This document shows positions 15,066 through 23,038 of a stretch of 53,659 nt of DNA, in pieces (positions within the stretch are counted from its first letter, which is position 1; the number at the start of each line of letters is the position of its first letter). The notes beneath the pieces are model-generated. The model was not told the DNA's origin and made no database searches. It worked only from the letters and a program-made list of their open reading frames with translations. A program made the position numbers and the translations under genes. The stretch comes from Clostridia bacterium (GTDB lineage Bacteria > Bacillota > Clostridia > Oscillospirales > Acutalibacteraceae): positions 1 to 53,659 of the forward strand of contig JAFRQM010000022.1 in assembly GCA_017428625.1 (NCBI GenBank), read 5' to 3'.

Positions 15066-16840
15066 TTTTTAAAATTCTCTCTTCAATTCTCGCGGCGTTG
15101 TTCGCCCTCGGCAGCGTCAATACCATTCTTACTCCCGACACGCTTGACAGCGCTTTGTCGGCAGTGTTCGGTGTGCCTGTTTTTTCAACCTCTGTCAACG
15201 AAAAATTCATTGAAGAGATTGACAACGGTGATGTCGCTCCGATAAGCAGTGAAGCAGGCTATATGAAAAATTTCATATTTATTTTTTCCGATGAAAACGC
15301 GGGCGCATTCGATATGCGTAAAATGTTTGTCGCAGAGCCCGTAACCCTGCTCGGCTGGGGTATGCCTGCCGACCTTTATGTTGCGCTTTGCCCTTATTCC
15401 TCGCTTGAAAAAACAAAGCTTTATTGCGAAAATCTTATTGAAAAATATGATTGCGTTGCTTTCGCTTCCCCCGTTTACGCTTTTCACAGGGCGCCCGACT
15501 ACACGCCCAACGACCCCTTCAGCCCGATAATCGGCGTCACGGATTGGGATGAGAATAATCCCCGCGGGGCGAACTGGTGGGTAGAAGCGATTGACGCCAG
15601 GCAGGCGTGGGATTACAGCAGTTATTTTCAAAAAATAAAAACAGGTGTTATCGACTGCGGCTATGCTCTTGAACATGAAGACCTGAACGGCAGACTCTCT
15701 TTCCCGAACGAAAGGCAGAAAAAAAGAAACATTGAAGACCGTCACGGCACCCATGTCGCCGGCATTATCGGAGCCGAACACAACAACGTGCTCGGTATTG
15801 CGGGCGTTGTTCCCGATGCCGATATGGTTTGCGTTGACTGGCAGCCCGACAAAGACGCAAAGCAGGATTGGAACACAAGCGTTCACATCTTTTTCGGGGT
15901 TATCGATCTTGTCAGAGCGGGCGCCAAAGTCATAAATCTTTCGCTCGGCAGCGCAGGAAACATTGAAGAAGGCAGTGAGGGAGACAAGTTTGAACTGTGG
16001 GCGGATTCCGTGATTCACTCTGCCCTGATTTCCGCCCTTCTTGGCAACGGTTATGATTTTCTTATTTGTCAGTCCGCGGGCAACGGCAACAAAAAATCTC
16101 AGCCCATAGACGCAAAGTTCAACGGCACATTTACCGGTATATGCGAAGAAAACGTTTTTTCAATCAGACTGTTTGTCAAAAAGCAGGATATTCTTGACAG
16201 AATAATAATAGTCTCCGCCGCGCGCAATGACGGCTACGGCAGATACTCGCAGGCAGGTTTTTCCAATGTCGGCAAACAGGTTTCAATAGCGGCGCCGGGC
16301 GTGTCCGTTTACTCAAGTATCAGCGGAACAGACGAATATGACTACCTTTCGGGAACATCAATGGCGGCTCCTGTTGTAACGGGCGTAGCGACCCTTGTGT
16401 GGAGCGTTAACCCGGAAATGACAGGCGCACAGGTTAAAAAGATTGTTACATCCCCAAAGAACAGCGACGCCGTCGCAACGGCGCTCGCAGAAGAAAAGAG
16501 AGCCTTTAAGGAACTTGATTATCTTGACTATAATATGGTCAACGCCGACCTTTCTGTGCAGGCGGCTCTGCTTGAAACCTACAATATGGGCAGGGTAAAG
16601 GGCAGCATAGAAAACTGCGATGAACTAACCATTACTCAGAGCGGCAAAAAGACAGCCTATACAGTAATTCCCGGCGGCTCATTCAGCTTTGTTGCCCCCG
16701 TCGGCAATGCAACACTTACCGCCTGTGATGAGAGCGGAGAACAGATTTTCTCGACCGATATCAAAATAGAAAAAAACAAAACAAATAATATCGGCAACAT
16801 TAAGATTCCCGCCCCGCCGGAAGAAACCGAAACACCTTAA
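15062..16840 (+). CDS. S8 family serine peptidase (subtilase)
   Basis: 592 residues. The N-terminal 20 residues are hydrophobic and look like a signal peptide, so secretion is likely. The catalytic triad is complete: Asp198 in TGVIDCGY, His228 in DRHGTHVAG and Ser433 in LSGTSMAAP. The oxyanion Asn341 is in QSAGNGN. A 190-residue region of propeptide type precedes the domain. After it comes a C-terminal beta-rich module (about 515-585) of carboxypeptidase-regulatory-like type, then a Pro/Glu-rich end. The start overlaps the DMT stop by 4 nt (ATGA). Its proteolytic target is unknown. Confidence 0.92.
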   Translation: MIFKILSSILAALFALGSVNTILTPDTLDSALSAVFGVPVFSTSVNEKFIEEIDNGDVAPISSEAGYMKNFIFIFSDENAGAFDMRKMFVAEPVTLLGWGMPADLYVALCPYSSLEKTKLYCENLIEKYDCVAFASPVYAFHRAPDYTPNDPFSPIIGVTDWDENNPRGANWWVEAIDARQAWDYSSYFQKIKTGVIDCGYALEHEDLNGRLSFPNERQKKRNIEDRHGTHVAGIIGAEHNNVLGIAGVVPDADMVCVDWQPDKDAKQDWNTSVHIFFGVIDLVRAGAKVINLSLGSAGNIEEGSEGDKFELWADSVIHSALISALLGNGYDFLICQSAGNGNKKSQPIDAKFNGTFTGICEENVFSIRLFVKKQDILDRIIIVSAARNDGYGRYSQAGFSNVGKQVSIAAPGVSVYSSISGTDEYDYLSGTSMAAPVVTGVATLVWSVNPEMTGAQVKKIVTSPKNSDAVATALAEEKRAFKELDYLDYNMVNADLSVQAALLETYNMGRVKGSIENCDELTITQSGKKTAYTVIPGGSFSFVAPVGNATLTACDESGEQIFSTDIKIEKNKTNNIGNIKIPAPPEETETP

Positions 16841-16862
16841 AACAACACAATAACAAAAGAAA

Positions 16863-16893
16863 AAACGCCTGAGGTTTTTTGCCTCAGGCGTTT
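16863..16893. terminator. Bidirectional terminator between subtilase and tex
   Basis: Perfect stem AACGCCTGAGG / CCTCAGGCGTT with T-runs on either side. It serves the plus-strand subtilase and the minus-strand tex operon that converge here. Confidence 0.85.
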
Positions 16894-16911
16894 AATAATG
16901 CTTTATAATGG

Positions 16912-19089
16912 TTATGCTTCTTTTTTATCGGGCGCTCCGAGCATAGTCAGCGAGATTCTGCCTCTCGCCGCGTCAACGGCAATAACCCAGACGGTAACTA
17001 TCTGACCTACTTTAAGCACCTCCGAAGGATGTTTTATATATTTGTTCGTGATTTTTGAAATATGAACAAGACCGTCCTGATGAACGCCTATATCAATAAA
17101 AGCGCCGAAATCAGTAACATTTCGCACGGTGCCGGTCATCTCCATACCGGGTTTGAGATCCGACATCTCCATAACATCCGTTCTCAGAACAGGAGCGGGC
17201 AGTTCGTCTCTCGGGTCTCTGCCGGGCTGCAGAAGTTCTTTGACAATATCTTTGAGCGTCGGCACGCCGATACCAAGTTTTCCGGCAACCTTTTCTTCAC
17301 CGAAAAGTTTAACCTTTGCGTTAATATCGCCTATATTTCCGCTTTTGACATCTTTCTTGTCGTAACCGCACAGTTCTATAAGATTATTTGCCGCGTCATA
17401 ACTTTCGGGGTGAACGCCGGTGTTGTCAAGAACATTTTTGCTCTCTGCAATTCTCATAAAGCCGGCGCACTGTTCAAACGCCTTTGCGCCTAATTTAGGC
17501 ACCTTTTTAAGCTGGGCGCGCGATGAAAACGCGCCGTTCTCCTCACGAAAGGCAACAATGTTTTTCGCTATTGATGAGTTGATTCCCGAAACTCTCGAGA
17601 GCAGGGGAGCGGATGCCGTGTTGAGGTCAACGCCTACCGAGTTTACCGCATCCTCAACCACGCCGTCAAGCGCCGCGTCAAGTTCCTTCGGGGGCATATC
17701 GTGCTGATACTGCCCCACGCCTATCGCCTTCGGGTCGATTTTCACAAGTTCCGCAAGCGGGTCCTGAAGGCGCCTCGCTATTGAAACAGCGCTTCTCAGC
17801 GAAACATCATACTGCGGAAATTCCTCAGCCGCGAGTTTTGAGGCGGAATAAACCGACGCGCCCGCCTCACTTACAACCATATAAGAAACGCCCGCGCCGA
17901 GTTCTCTGATAAGTTCGGCGGCAAACATTTCCGTTTCTTTTGAAGCTGTGCCGTTGCCTATTGAAATACAGTTTACGCCGTATTTCGCAATAAACGCTTT
18001 AAGCAGTTTTTTCGCCTGTTCTTTCTGAACGGCAGTGTGCATATTCGTTACATAAATAACGCCCGTGTCAAGCACCTTGCCCGTCGGGTCAACAACAGCC
18101 ACCTTGCAGCCCGTTCTGTAGCCGGGGTCAAGGCCGATTACCGTTCTGCCCTTGAGCGGGGGCTGAAGCAGCAGTTCCTTTGTGTTAAGGGCAAAAACTT
18201 TTATCGCCTGAGCGCAGGCGGCTTCGGTCAGATTGTTTCTAGTTTCGCGCTCAACCGACGGATATATAAGTCTCTGGTATGCGTCGGCGCCCGCCTCGCG
18301 CACCGCTTCGGTGCTGGGCGAACCGTTTGAAGCAAGGGTAACGCTCGTTATTACATTTGAAGCCTTTACGCTGTCAAGGGTAACGCTTACTTTCAGGAAT
18401 TTTTCACGCTCGCCCCTGTCTATCGCAAGCACCCTGTGACCTGCGATTTTTCTGACATCCTCTTTGAAATCGTAATACATTTTGTAAACGCTTTCGGCTT
18501 CGGGGTCGGCTGCCGTAACATTAACAACGCCCGCAACCTCAAAAAGATTGCGTAACCGCCTGCGTATATCCGCATTGTCCGAAATGTTTTCGGCAATAAT
18601 ATCCATAGCGCCGGCAAGCGCCTCTTCAGGCGTGTTTACACCGAGTTCTTCGTTGACAAATTCCTTCGCCATGTCAATCGGGTAATCGCTGTCCGCTTTC
18701 TGTTCATAAATAGCATCAGCAAGCGGTTCAAGACCTTTTTCTTTTGCTATTGACGCCCTCGTTCTTCTCTTCGGGCGGAACGGGCGGTAAATGTCCTCAA
18801 TCTCCGCAAGGGTTTTCGCGCCGTCAAGCGCGGCGGATATTTCATCCGTCATTTTTTCCTGCTGGGTTATGAGGTTGCGCACTTCCTCACGCCTGTTTTC
18901 AAGGTTGCGCAGGTATTCAAGCCTTTCCGATATCTGCCTGATAACCTGGTCGTCAAGCGTGCCGTGCGCTTCTTTTCTGTATCGGGCAATAAAAGGCACG
19001 GTGTTGCCGTCGTCAAGCAGGGCAACCGTGTTTTCAACCTGCCAGCGCTGAAGCCCGAACTGCTGTGTAATCTGACCGATAATGTCCAT
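16912..19089 (-). CDS. tex: Tex family RNA-binding protein
   Basis: 725 residues, the normal Tex length. Order: N-terminal helical Tex domain (TVPFIARYRKEAHGTLDDQVIR, about 31-52), YqgF/RNase H-like domain (GLDPGYRTGCKVAVVD, about 320-335), helix-hairpin-helix region (VNSVGVDLNTASAPLLSRVSGI), and a C-terminal S1 domain (GTVRNVTDFGAFIDIGVHQDGLVHIS, about 640-670). Tex binds nucleic acid and is linked to transcription and stress or toxin expression. It is the last gene of a minus-strand operon, 14 nt after the DnaC-like gene. Confidence 0.95.
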   Translation of the reverse strand: MDIIGQITQQFGLQRWQVENTVALLDDGNTVPFIARYRKEAHGTLDDQVIRQISERLEYLRNLENRREEVRNLITQQEKMTDEISAALDGAKTLAEIEDIYRPFRPKRRTRASIAKEKGLEPLADAIYEQKADSDYPIDMAKEFVNEELGVNTPEEALAGAMDIIAENISDNADIRRRLRNLFEVAGVVNVTAADPEAESVYKMYYDFKEDVRKIAGHRVLAIDRGEREKFLKVSVTLDSVKASNVITSVTLASNGSPSTEAVREAGADAYQRLIYPSVERETRNNLTEAACAQAIKVFALNTKELLLQPPLKGRTVIGLDPGYRTGCKVAVVDPTGKVLDTGVIYVTNMHTAVQKEQAKKLLKAFIAKYGVNCISIGNGTASKETEMFAAELIRELGAGVSYMVVSEAGASVYSASKLAAEEFPQYDVSLRSAVSIARRLQDPLAELVKIDPKAIGVGQYQHDMPPKELDAALDGVVEDAVNSVGVDLNTASAPLLSRVSGINSSIAKNIVAFREENGAFSSRAQLKKVPKLGAKAFEQCAGFMRIAESKNVLDNTGVHPESYDAANNLIELCGYDKKDVKSGNIGDINAKVKLFGEEKVAGKLGIGVPTLKDIVKELLQPGRDPRDELPAPVLRTDVMEMSDLKPGMEMTGTVRNVTDFGAFIDIGVHQDGLVHISKITNKYIKHPSEVLKVGQIVTVWVIAVDAARGRISLTMLGAPDKKEA

Positions 19090-19103
19090 ATAATCTCTCC
19101 GAA

Positions 19104-20093
19104 TCAGTTATGCTTTTTAATCTGTCTTATGTCGCTGCCGAAAAACTGAATGTAACGGTAGTTGCCGATAATTCTTGACGCTATGCGCTGTGAATACGCC
19201 TTTTCCACGCCCTCAATGTCAAGGTTGCTGTTTATTATCACAGGCAGGTTTCTGTTGAGCCTTGAATTGATAACATTATAAACCGCCGAAACAGTGAACT
19301 GCGTGCAAAATTCCGTTCCGAAATCGTCGATTATCAGCAGATCGCAATTTATGAGTTCATCCTGAGCGCCGTCGTTCGGGTTGTCCCTTGCGGATGAAAA
19401 ATGCTCCTTCTCCAGCCTTCTGAGTAGGTTTGACGACGAGTCGAAAATAACCTTAAAACCGTTTTTCGCAACCACGCCCGCAATAGCGGAGGCAAGGTGT
19501 GTTTTGCCGAGCCCCGTGTTGCCCCATAAATAAAGACCGGGCGAGTCAAGGCTGAAATCTTCCGCGTATTCCTTACAGAACTCAAAAACCTGTTTCATCC
19601 TGGCCCGCGGCGAAATGCCCGTTGTTTCATCAACTTCATCCGGGTAGTAATCGAGCCTGAAATTGTCAAAAGTGCAGTTGCCCACAGGCGAGTTTGCGCG
19701 CAGATTATTCAGCGCGGCTTCCTCTAAAAGCGCCAGCCTGCATTCACAGCTTTCTCCGCCGATGTAGCCTGTATCGCCGCAGGCAGGGCAGGTGTATTTC
19801 GTTTCAAGATAATCGCGGTCAAACCCGTTTTTTTCAAGCAGATTGCCTATTTCATCCTGAATGGCAAGATTCTTTTCCGAAACGCTTCGCACAAGCGCGG
19901 CAATGTCCGAGCCTTTTCCTATGCTTCTTACAACCTCGGTGACGGTCGCTGCCAGTTCTTTCTGCAGCGCGGCAACAGCGGGTATTTTTGCAAGAACCTC
20001 CTCGTTGCGGATGTTTCTTTCGGCTTCCGCGCGGTGTTTTCTCTGTTCAAGTATTCTTTCTACCGTTGCCAGCGTTTCACGGGTGTAATTCAT
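19104..20093 (-). CDS. DnaC/DnaI-like ATP-binding helicase loader
   Basis: 329 residues. A coiled N-terminal part is followed by a zinc-site pattern CPAC (102-105) ... CEC (116-118). The AAA+ domain has Walker A GNTGLGKT (191-198) and Walker B LLIIDDFG (252-259); RLNRNLPVIINSNL and a C-terminal SRIIGN hold sensor and arginine elements. This architecture matches DnaI/DnaC proteins that load the replicative helicase. IstB proteins share the ATPase, but no transposase is nearby. The 4-nt overlap with the DnaD-like gene upstream supports a replication-restart role. Confidence 0.9.
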   Translation of the reverse strand: MNYTRETLATVERILEQRKHRAEAERNIRNEEVLAKIPAVAALQKELAATVTEVVRSIGKGSDIAALVRSVSEKNLAIQDEIGNLLEKNGFDRDYLETKYTCPACGDTGYIGGESCECRLALLEEAALNNLRANSPVGNCTFDNFRLDYYPDEVDETTGISPRARMKQVFEFCKEYAEDFSLDSPGLYLWGNTGLGKTHLASAIAGVVAKNGFKVIFDSSSNLLRRLEKEHFSSARDNPNDGAQDELINCDLLIIDDFGTEFCTQFTVSAVYNVINSRLNRNLPVIINSNLDIEGVEKAYSQRIASRIIGNYRYIQFFGSDIRQIKKHN

Positions 20094-21157
20094 TGTTTCT
20101 TCTTCCTTTCATACTTCAGGTCGTCGTTGAGAGCCGCTTGCTTGAATGCCTCAATGTCGTATGAAGCGGTTTTTTTGTCTTTCTTTTCTTTCACGGTTTT
20201 TGCCGTCTCTTTCTTTGCGTCGGCAGCCGCCTTTTTGCGGGTGTCAAGCTGAGCGGGGGTAGTTATTCCCTGCTCGTGCCAGCCCGTCAGAACTTTATCC
20301 ATATATGGGAAACTCATCTTTTGTGTGTGGTCCGCCATTTCTTCATAGGCAAGAAAAATCATATCCGGCGAAAACTTGTATTCCGTGTTCCATCTTGCAA
20401 GGTATTCCGTTTGATTTGTAGTCGGTTTCGGGTTCGTTATTCCCGCCATTTCGGCAAATTCTTTCCACACCTTGTTGGCGGAGCGCAGTTTGGCGATTTT
20501 TTCATCCGCCTTTTCAATGGTGTCAATTTCGTTGTCGCCCCAGTTGCGCCCTACAGACGCAAGGTATGAGTTGTTTGTTTTGCCGATTGAAACGCAGTAG
20601 TCAATCAGCATAAATATCACCTCAACAGGCAGACCGTCGTAGTCGTGCATCATAAGCAGCACGCATTGCATATCATAGCCGATTGTTTTGCCGAGTTTTA
20701 CCTGCGCCTCGCGGAAAAGCTGGCTGATTTCGGGCGATTCGTCAATTCTGGCAGCAATTTCATCTATTGAAGGTTTTGAATATTCGCGTGCGGGAGCGTC
20801 TCCGGGCGCGGCGGCGGGAACAACGAGTGCTGCTTTGACGGTAACACTTTCGGCTTCGGCTGCCTTCACCGGCTTGGTTTCGGATTTACATGCCGCAGGC
20901 TGATTTGAAACGGCAGGGGAGTCATCGCAAAGCAAAACACCCGTCAATACCCAGTATTGCAGGTAGTCATAAGCGTCGTCCGCCTTCATTTTCAGAGCCT
21001 TGCACATCTCGTCAATGTCGGGGTTGTCGGGCGAGTTGCGCATTATCCACAAAAGCACCTTTAACTGGTGCTCATTCGCGAGCCTTATATGCTTGTCAAC
21101 AATGGATGAGGGTATGCGAAATGATGAGTCCATTTCATTCTGATTGATTCTGAACAT
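20090..21157 (-). CDS. DnaD-like replication initiation protein
   Basis: 355 residues from the ATG at 21157, chosen because CCGGAGTG precedes it and the N-terminal MFRINQNEMDSSFRIPSSIV begins the conserved part; the longer frame has no ribosome site. The N-terminus looks like a winged helix (LANEHQLKVLLWIMRNS). A DnaD/DnaB2 domain pair follows: LFREAQVKLGKTIGYDMQCVLLMMHDYDGLP and, in the C-terminal copy, YLARWNTEYKFSPDMIFLAYE. DnaD proteins remodel DNA and recruit the loader in Firmicutes. It precedes and overlaps the DnaC-like gene, the usual partner. Confidence 0.88.
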   Translation of the reverse strand: MFRINQNEMDSSFRIPSSIVDKHIRLANEHQLKVLLWIMRNSPDNPDIDEMCKALKMKADDAYDYLQYWVLTGVLLCDDSPAVSNQPAACKSETKPVKAAEAESVTVKAALVVPAAAPGDAPAREYSKPSIDEIAARIDESPEISQLFREAQVKLGKTIGYDMQCVLLMMHDYDGLPVEVIFMLIDYCVSIGKTNNSYLASVGRNWGDNEIDTIEKADEKIAKLRSANKVWKEFAEMAGITNPKPTTNQTEYLARWNTEYKFSPDMIFLAYEEMADHTQKMSFPYMDKVLTGWHEQGITTPAQLDTRKKAAADAKKETAKTVKEKKDKKTASYDIEAFKQAALNDDLKYERKKKQ

Positions 21158-21560
21158 TGAAAACACTCCGGAACAAGCCGCTTTTACGGCATTATTATAC
21201 AGATATATTATACTGAAATTTCGTAGAAAATAAAACAGAAAACCCGAAATAAAAGCAATTTTGTTATTCCCGGGAAAAAGCGAAAAAAAAACAACAACCT
21301 GTTGGGGAGATTTTTTTGACAGCCACAATTTATTCGGCAAAATTCATAAAAATTCTGCCTGTATTTAAATCGGCGCGTGCCGCCCGCGGCGGTTTGAATG
21401 TGTGAACGGCGCGAAAAAAATCCACCCCGCTGCGCAAATGGGGTGAATTTTTCACTGTTATGATTTTGCTTTTTTGTTCTTAATGATTTTATAAACATAT
21501 CTCCGCAGAATTTTCCCCGCGTTTACATAAAGAATTGCGCTGCTTTCGGCGCGGTTTCGC
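21158..21560. other. Intergenic region upstream of the DnaD operon
   Basis: No gene seen. Minus-strand TATAAT-like sequences at about 21190-21210 probably belong to the DnaD promoter. A hairpin near 21419-21450 (TCCACCCC / GGGGTGAA-type arms between A- and T-runs) could terminate transcription on either strand, but no gene ends into it. Confidence 0.5.
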
Positions 21561-21631
21561 AAAAAAAGAGAACCCTTGCAAAACAAGGATTCTCTGTGTG
21601 ACCCGTTCGGGTAAAACTATCTCTTTGAGAA
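21561..21631. repeat. Left direct repeat: duplicated rpsI 3' end and terminator
   Basis: 71 bp matching 25098-25168 with two mismatches. Read on the minus strand it carries the last rpsI codons (FSKR) plus a stop (TAG here, TAA in rpsI) and the rpsI terminator hairpin. It has no rpsI body, so it is an att-like scar. Confidence 0.8.
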
Positions 21632-21935
21632 AATTTTTCGATTTTCAGCCCTTATATATCAAGGCCTCGCGGGATTTGGTCCCTATTTGATAGCGAATTG
21701 AGACCCGTAAAATCGGGCACAAAAAATCTTTTTTGAGAAAACTCGGGGCCTCAATTTGAGAACTGGGGTTGCTTATATATCAAGGGATTTCGCCGATATT
21801 GAGACCCGGACAGGCAAAAAGCCTGTGCGTATTGCCTTCTTTTTTTGGCCTCTGTACCCCAAGGCTTATTTGAGTGATAACTTAAAACCGAAAAAAACGA
21901 CTAAGTTTTTTATGCTGAGAAACTGGGGTGGGAAT
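21632..21935. repeat. Tandem att-like scars left of the RiPP cassette
   Basis: Further copies of the rpsI-tail core occur at 21732-21748 (TTTGAGAAAACTCGGGG), 21755-21769 (TTTGAGAACTGGGGT, identical to rpsI) and 21916-21930 (TGAGAAACTGGGGTG). Between them CTTATATATCAAGG (21651, 21772) and ATTGAGACCCG (21697, 21798) also recur. This looks like stacked ends of earlier insertions. Confidence 0.6.
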
Positions 21936-21954
21936 TTACCGGATTTAAACTGAT

Positions 21955-22085
21955 CCGCAGTTGTTTACAAATTGCAAATATCTGACATGCCCATCTTTTC
22001 GATAAGGTCGCCGAGGGATTTGTCATACTGTTTCTTCGTGGATTAGTTCGCTATGTTTCGCAGATGAACCGGATGGTATCCTGCA
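21955..22085 (-). pseudogene. Short decayed coding remnant
   Basis: On the minus strand a frame ends in KKQYDKSLGDLIEKMGMSD and then ICNL before a stop near 21967. The upstream part (LLQDTIRFICET) is in another frame and interrupted. It has protein-like composition but no start; probably the tail of a gene of the inserted element. Family not recognised. Confidence 0.3.
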
Positions 22086-22099
22086 GCAGAACATAACCC

Positions 22100-22681
22100 C
22101 TACATTCCAAATTTTATGTTTAAATCATCGTTTAATGTCAGCGCAACGCCTTTTTTAATAATGCCGTCACCGATCTTATGGGTAAACTCGTCCGGAATTA
22201 TCTCACTGGATAACTCATACAGCATTATTTCGACCAATCCGGCAAGAACACAGTTTGCCACATCATTTTTTACATCGTTGCCTGTTTTGTAATCCAAGCC
22301 GATATCTTCGGCAAAACGCTCCTTGATAAATTCTCGATAATTTACTGCAAACGCTCCGCCGCGCTGCTCCAAAACCAACGGGATGAGATACTTTCGATTC
22401 TCCTGAAACATCTTCCGCATTTCTATCATGACCTGCTGAAAATTGCCCTCATCTCGATTCTTACTCTCAATCGTTGATATCAGCAGATTCATCATCCGTG
22501 TTTTGATCTCTGCCAGAACATCATCCACCCATTCATAATAAAAATAGAAAGTGGACTTGTGAATACCTGCTTTCTCGATGATTCTCTTTACCGTTATTCG
22601 CTCATTATTCATCATCAAATCCCAATAAGCATCTTCGATTTTGGCCTTTGTGCGTTCTCTGGCTTCTTTATACTGACTCAT
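22100..22681 (-). CDS. TetR/AcrR family transcriptional regulator
   Basis: 193 residues. The N-terminal helix-turn-helix reads DLMMNNERITVKRIIEKAGIHKSTFYFYY (about 22-50), typical of TetR. The ligand-binding C-terminal domain is not closely recognisable. It is divergent from the ACGX peptide gene with a 135-nt shared promoter region, the classic layout for a local repressor. Ribosome site AAGGAG. Codon use differs from the chromosome (more GGA, CGG, ATT), as in the rest of the cassette. The inducer is unknown. Confidence 0.88.
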   Translation of the reverse strand: MSQYKEARERTKAKIEDAYWDLMMNNERITVKRIIEKAGIHKSTFYFYYEWVDDVLAEIKTRMMNLLISTIESKNRDEGNFQQVMIEMRKMFQENRKYLIPLVLEQRGGAFAVNYREFIKERFAEDIGLDYKTGNDVKNDVANCVLAGLVEIMLYELSSEIIPDEFTHKIGDGIIKKGVALTLNDDLNIKFGM

Positions 22682-22704
22682 TAAAGGGACTCCTTATCGT
22701 TTAT

Positions 22705-22784
22705 TGTGCATTCTTATTATAACACAAAATCCGACTCTTTGTCTATATTTGGCTGGTGCTTTTTTGCTTTCTACTCTGTATAAT
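22705..22784. promoter_or_regulatory. Divergent promoter region of the TetR gene and the ACGX operon
   Basis: Plus strand: TATAAT at 22779-22784 preceded by TG, with no good -35 box. Minus strand: TAGACA and TATAAT 18 nt apart (about 22722-22751), serving the TetR gene. No clear palindromic operator was found; GGACTC and CGACTC are near-repeats. Confidence 0.5.
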
Positions 22785-22816
22785 AAAAATAGATTTTCGG
22801 AAAGGAGGAAAACACC

Positions 22817-22975
22817 ATGTTTGAAGAAAAGGCTGCAAGCACCGCTTGTGGAACTGCCGATCCGACTCCGGCACCGGCCTGCGGAACTACCGATCCTAAT
22901 CCGGCGCCTGCTTGTGGGACGAAAGATCCTGAACCCGCACCTGCTTGCGGAGCAAAAGATCCGGAAGCAAAGTAA
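22817..22975 (+). CDS. ACGX-repeat RiPP precursor peptide
   Basis: 52 residues, preceded by a perfect AAAGGAGG. After a short N-terminus (MFEEKAAST) come three 11-residue repeats ACGTxDPxPAP and a final ACGAKDPEAK. Every Cys (11, 22, 33, 44) has an Asp four residues on (Cys-X3-Asp). The DNA repeats differ at synonymous sites (TGT/TGC, GGA/GGG, GAT-CCG/GAT-CCT), so the protein pattern is under selection. A radical SAM/SPASM maturase follows. NCBIfam describes an 'ACGX' peptide and maturase system (recalled, not checked). CX3D motifs are crosslinked Cys-to-Asp by thioethers in freyrasin-type ranthipeptides, so four crosslinks are predicted here. The product and its activity are unknown. Confidence 0.85.
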   Translation: MFEEKAASTACGTADPTPAPACGTTDPNPAPACGTKDPEPAPACGAKDPEAK

Positions 22976-22981
22976 AAAAGC

Positions 22982-23019
22982 AAGGCGTCAATTCCGGATG
23001 AGTTGACGCCTTCGTTTTT
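22982..23019 (+). terminator. Attenuating hairpin between precursor and maturase
   Basis: Perfect 10-bp stem AAGGCGTCAA (22982-22991) / TTGACGCCTT (23003-23012), 11-nt loop, then CGTTTTTA. The short T-tract suggests partial termination, which would give much peptide mRNA and less maturase mRNA. Confidence 0.75.
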
Positions 23020-23038
23020 ATCAAGAGGCGTTTTTATT

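Noticed and set aside
19104..20093. IstB-type transposition helper
   Set aside because: The ATPase is shared, but the zinc-like N-terminal part and the overlapping DnaD-like gene point to helicase loading; no IstA transposase is present.
22771..22983. Antisense Gly/Ala-rich ORF of 70 residues opposite the ACGX peptide
   Set aside because: It is the mirror of the repeat gene and has no ribosome site. The sense frame has AAAGGAGG, conserved Cys/Asp spacing and a maturase.
23003..23038. Earlier TTG start for the radical SAM maturase
   Set aside because: It lies in the 3' arm of the attenuator hairpin and has no SD; the ATG at 23039 aligns with the usual N-terminus of such enzymes.
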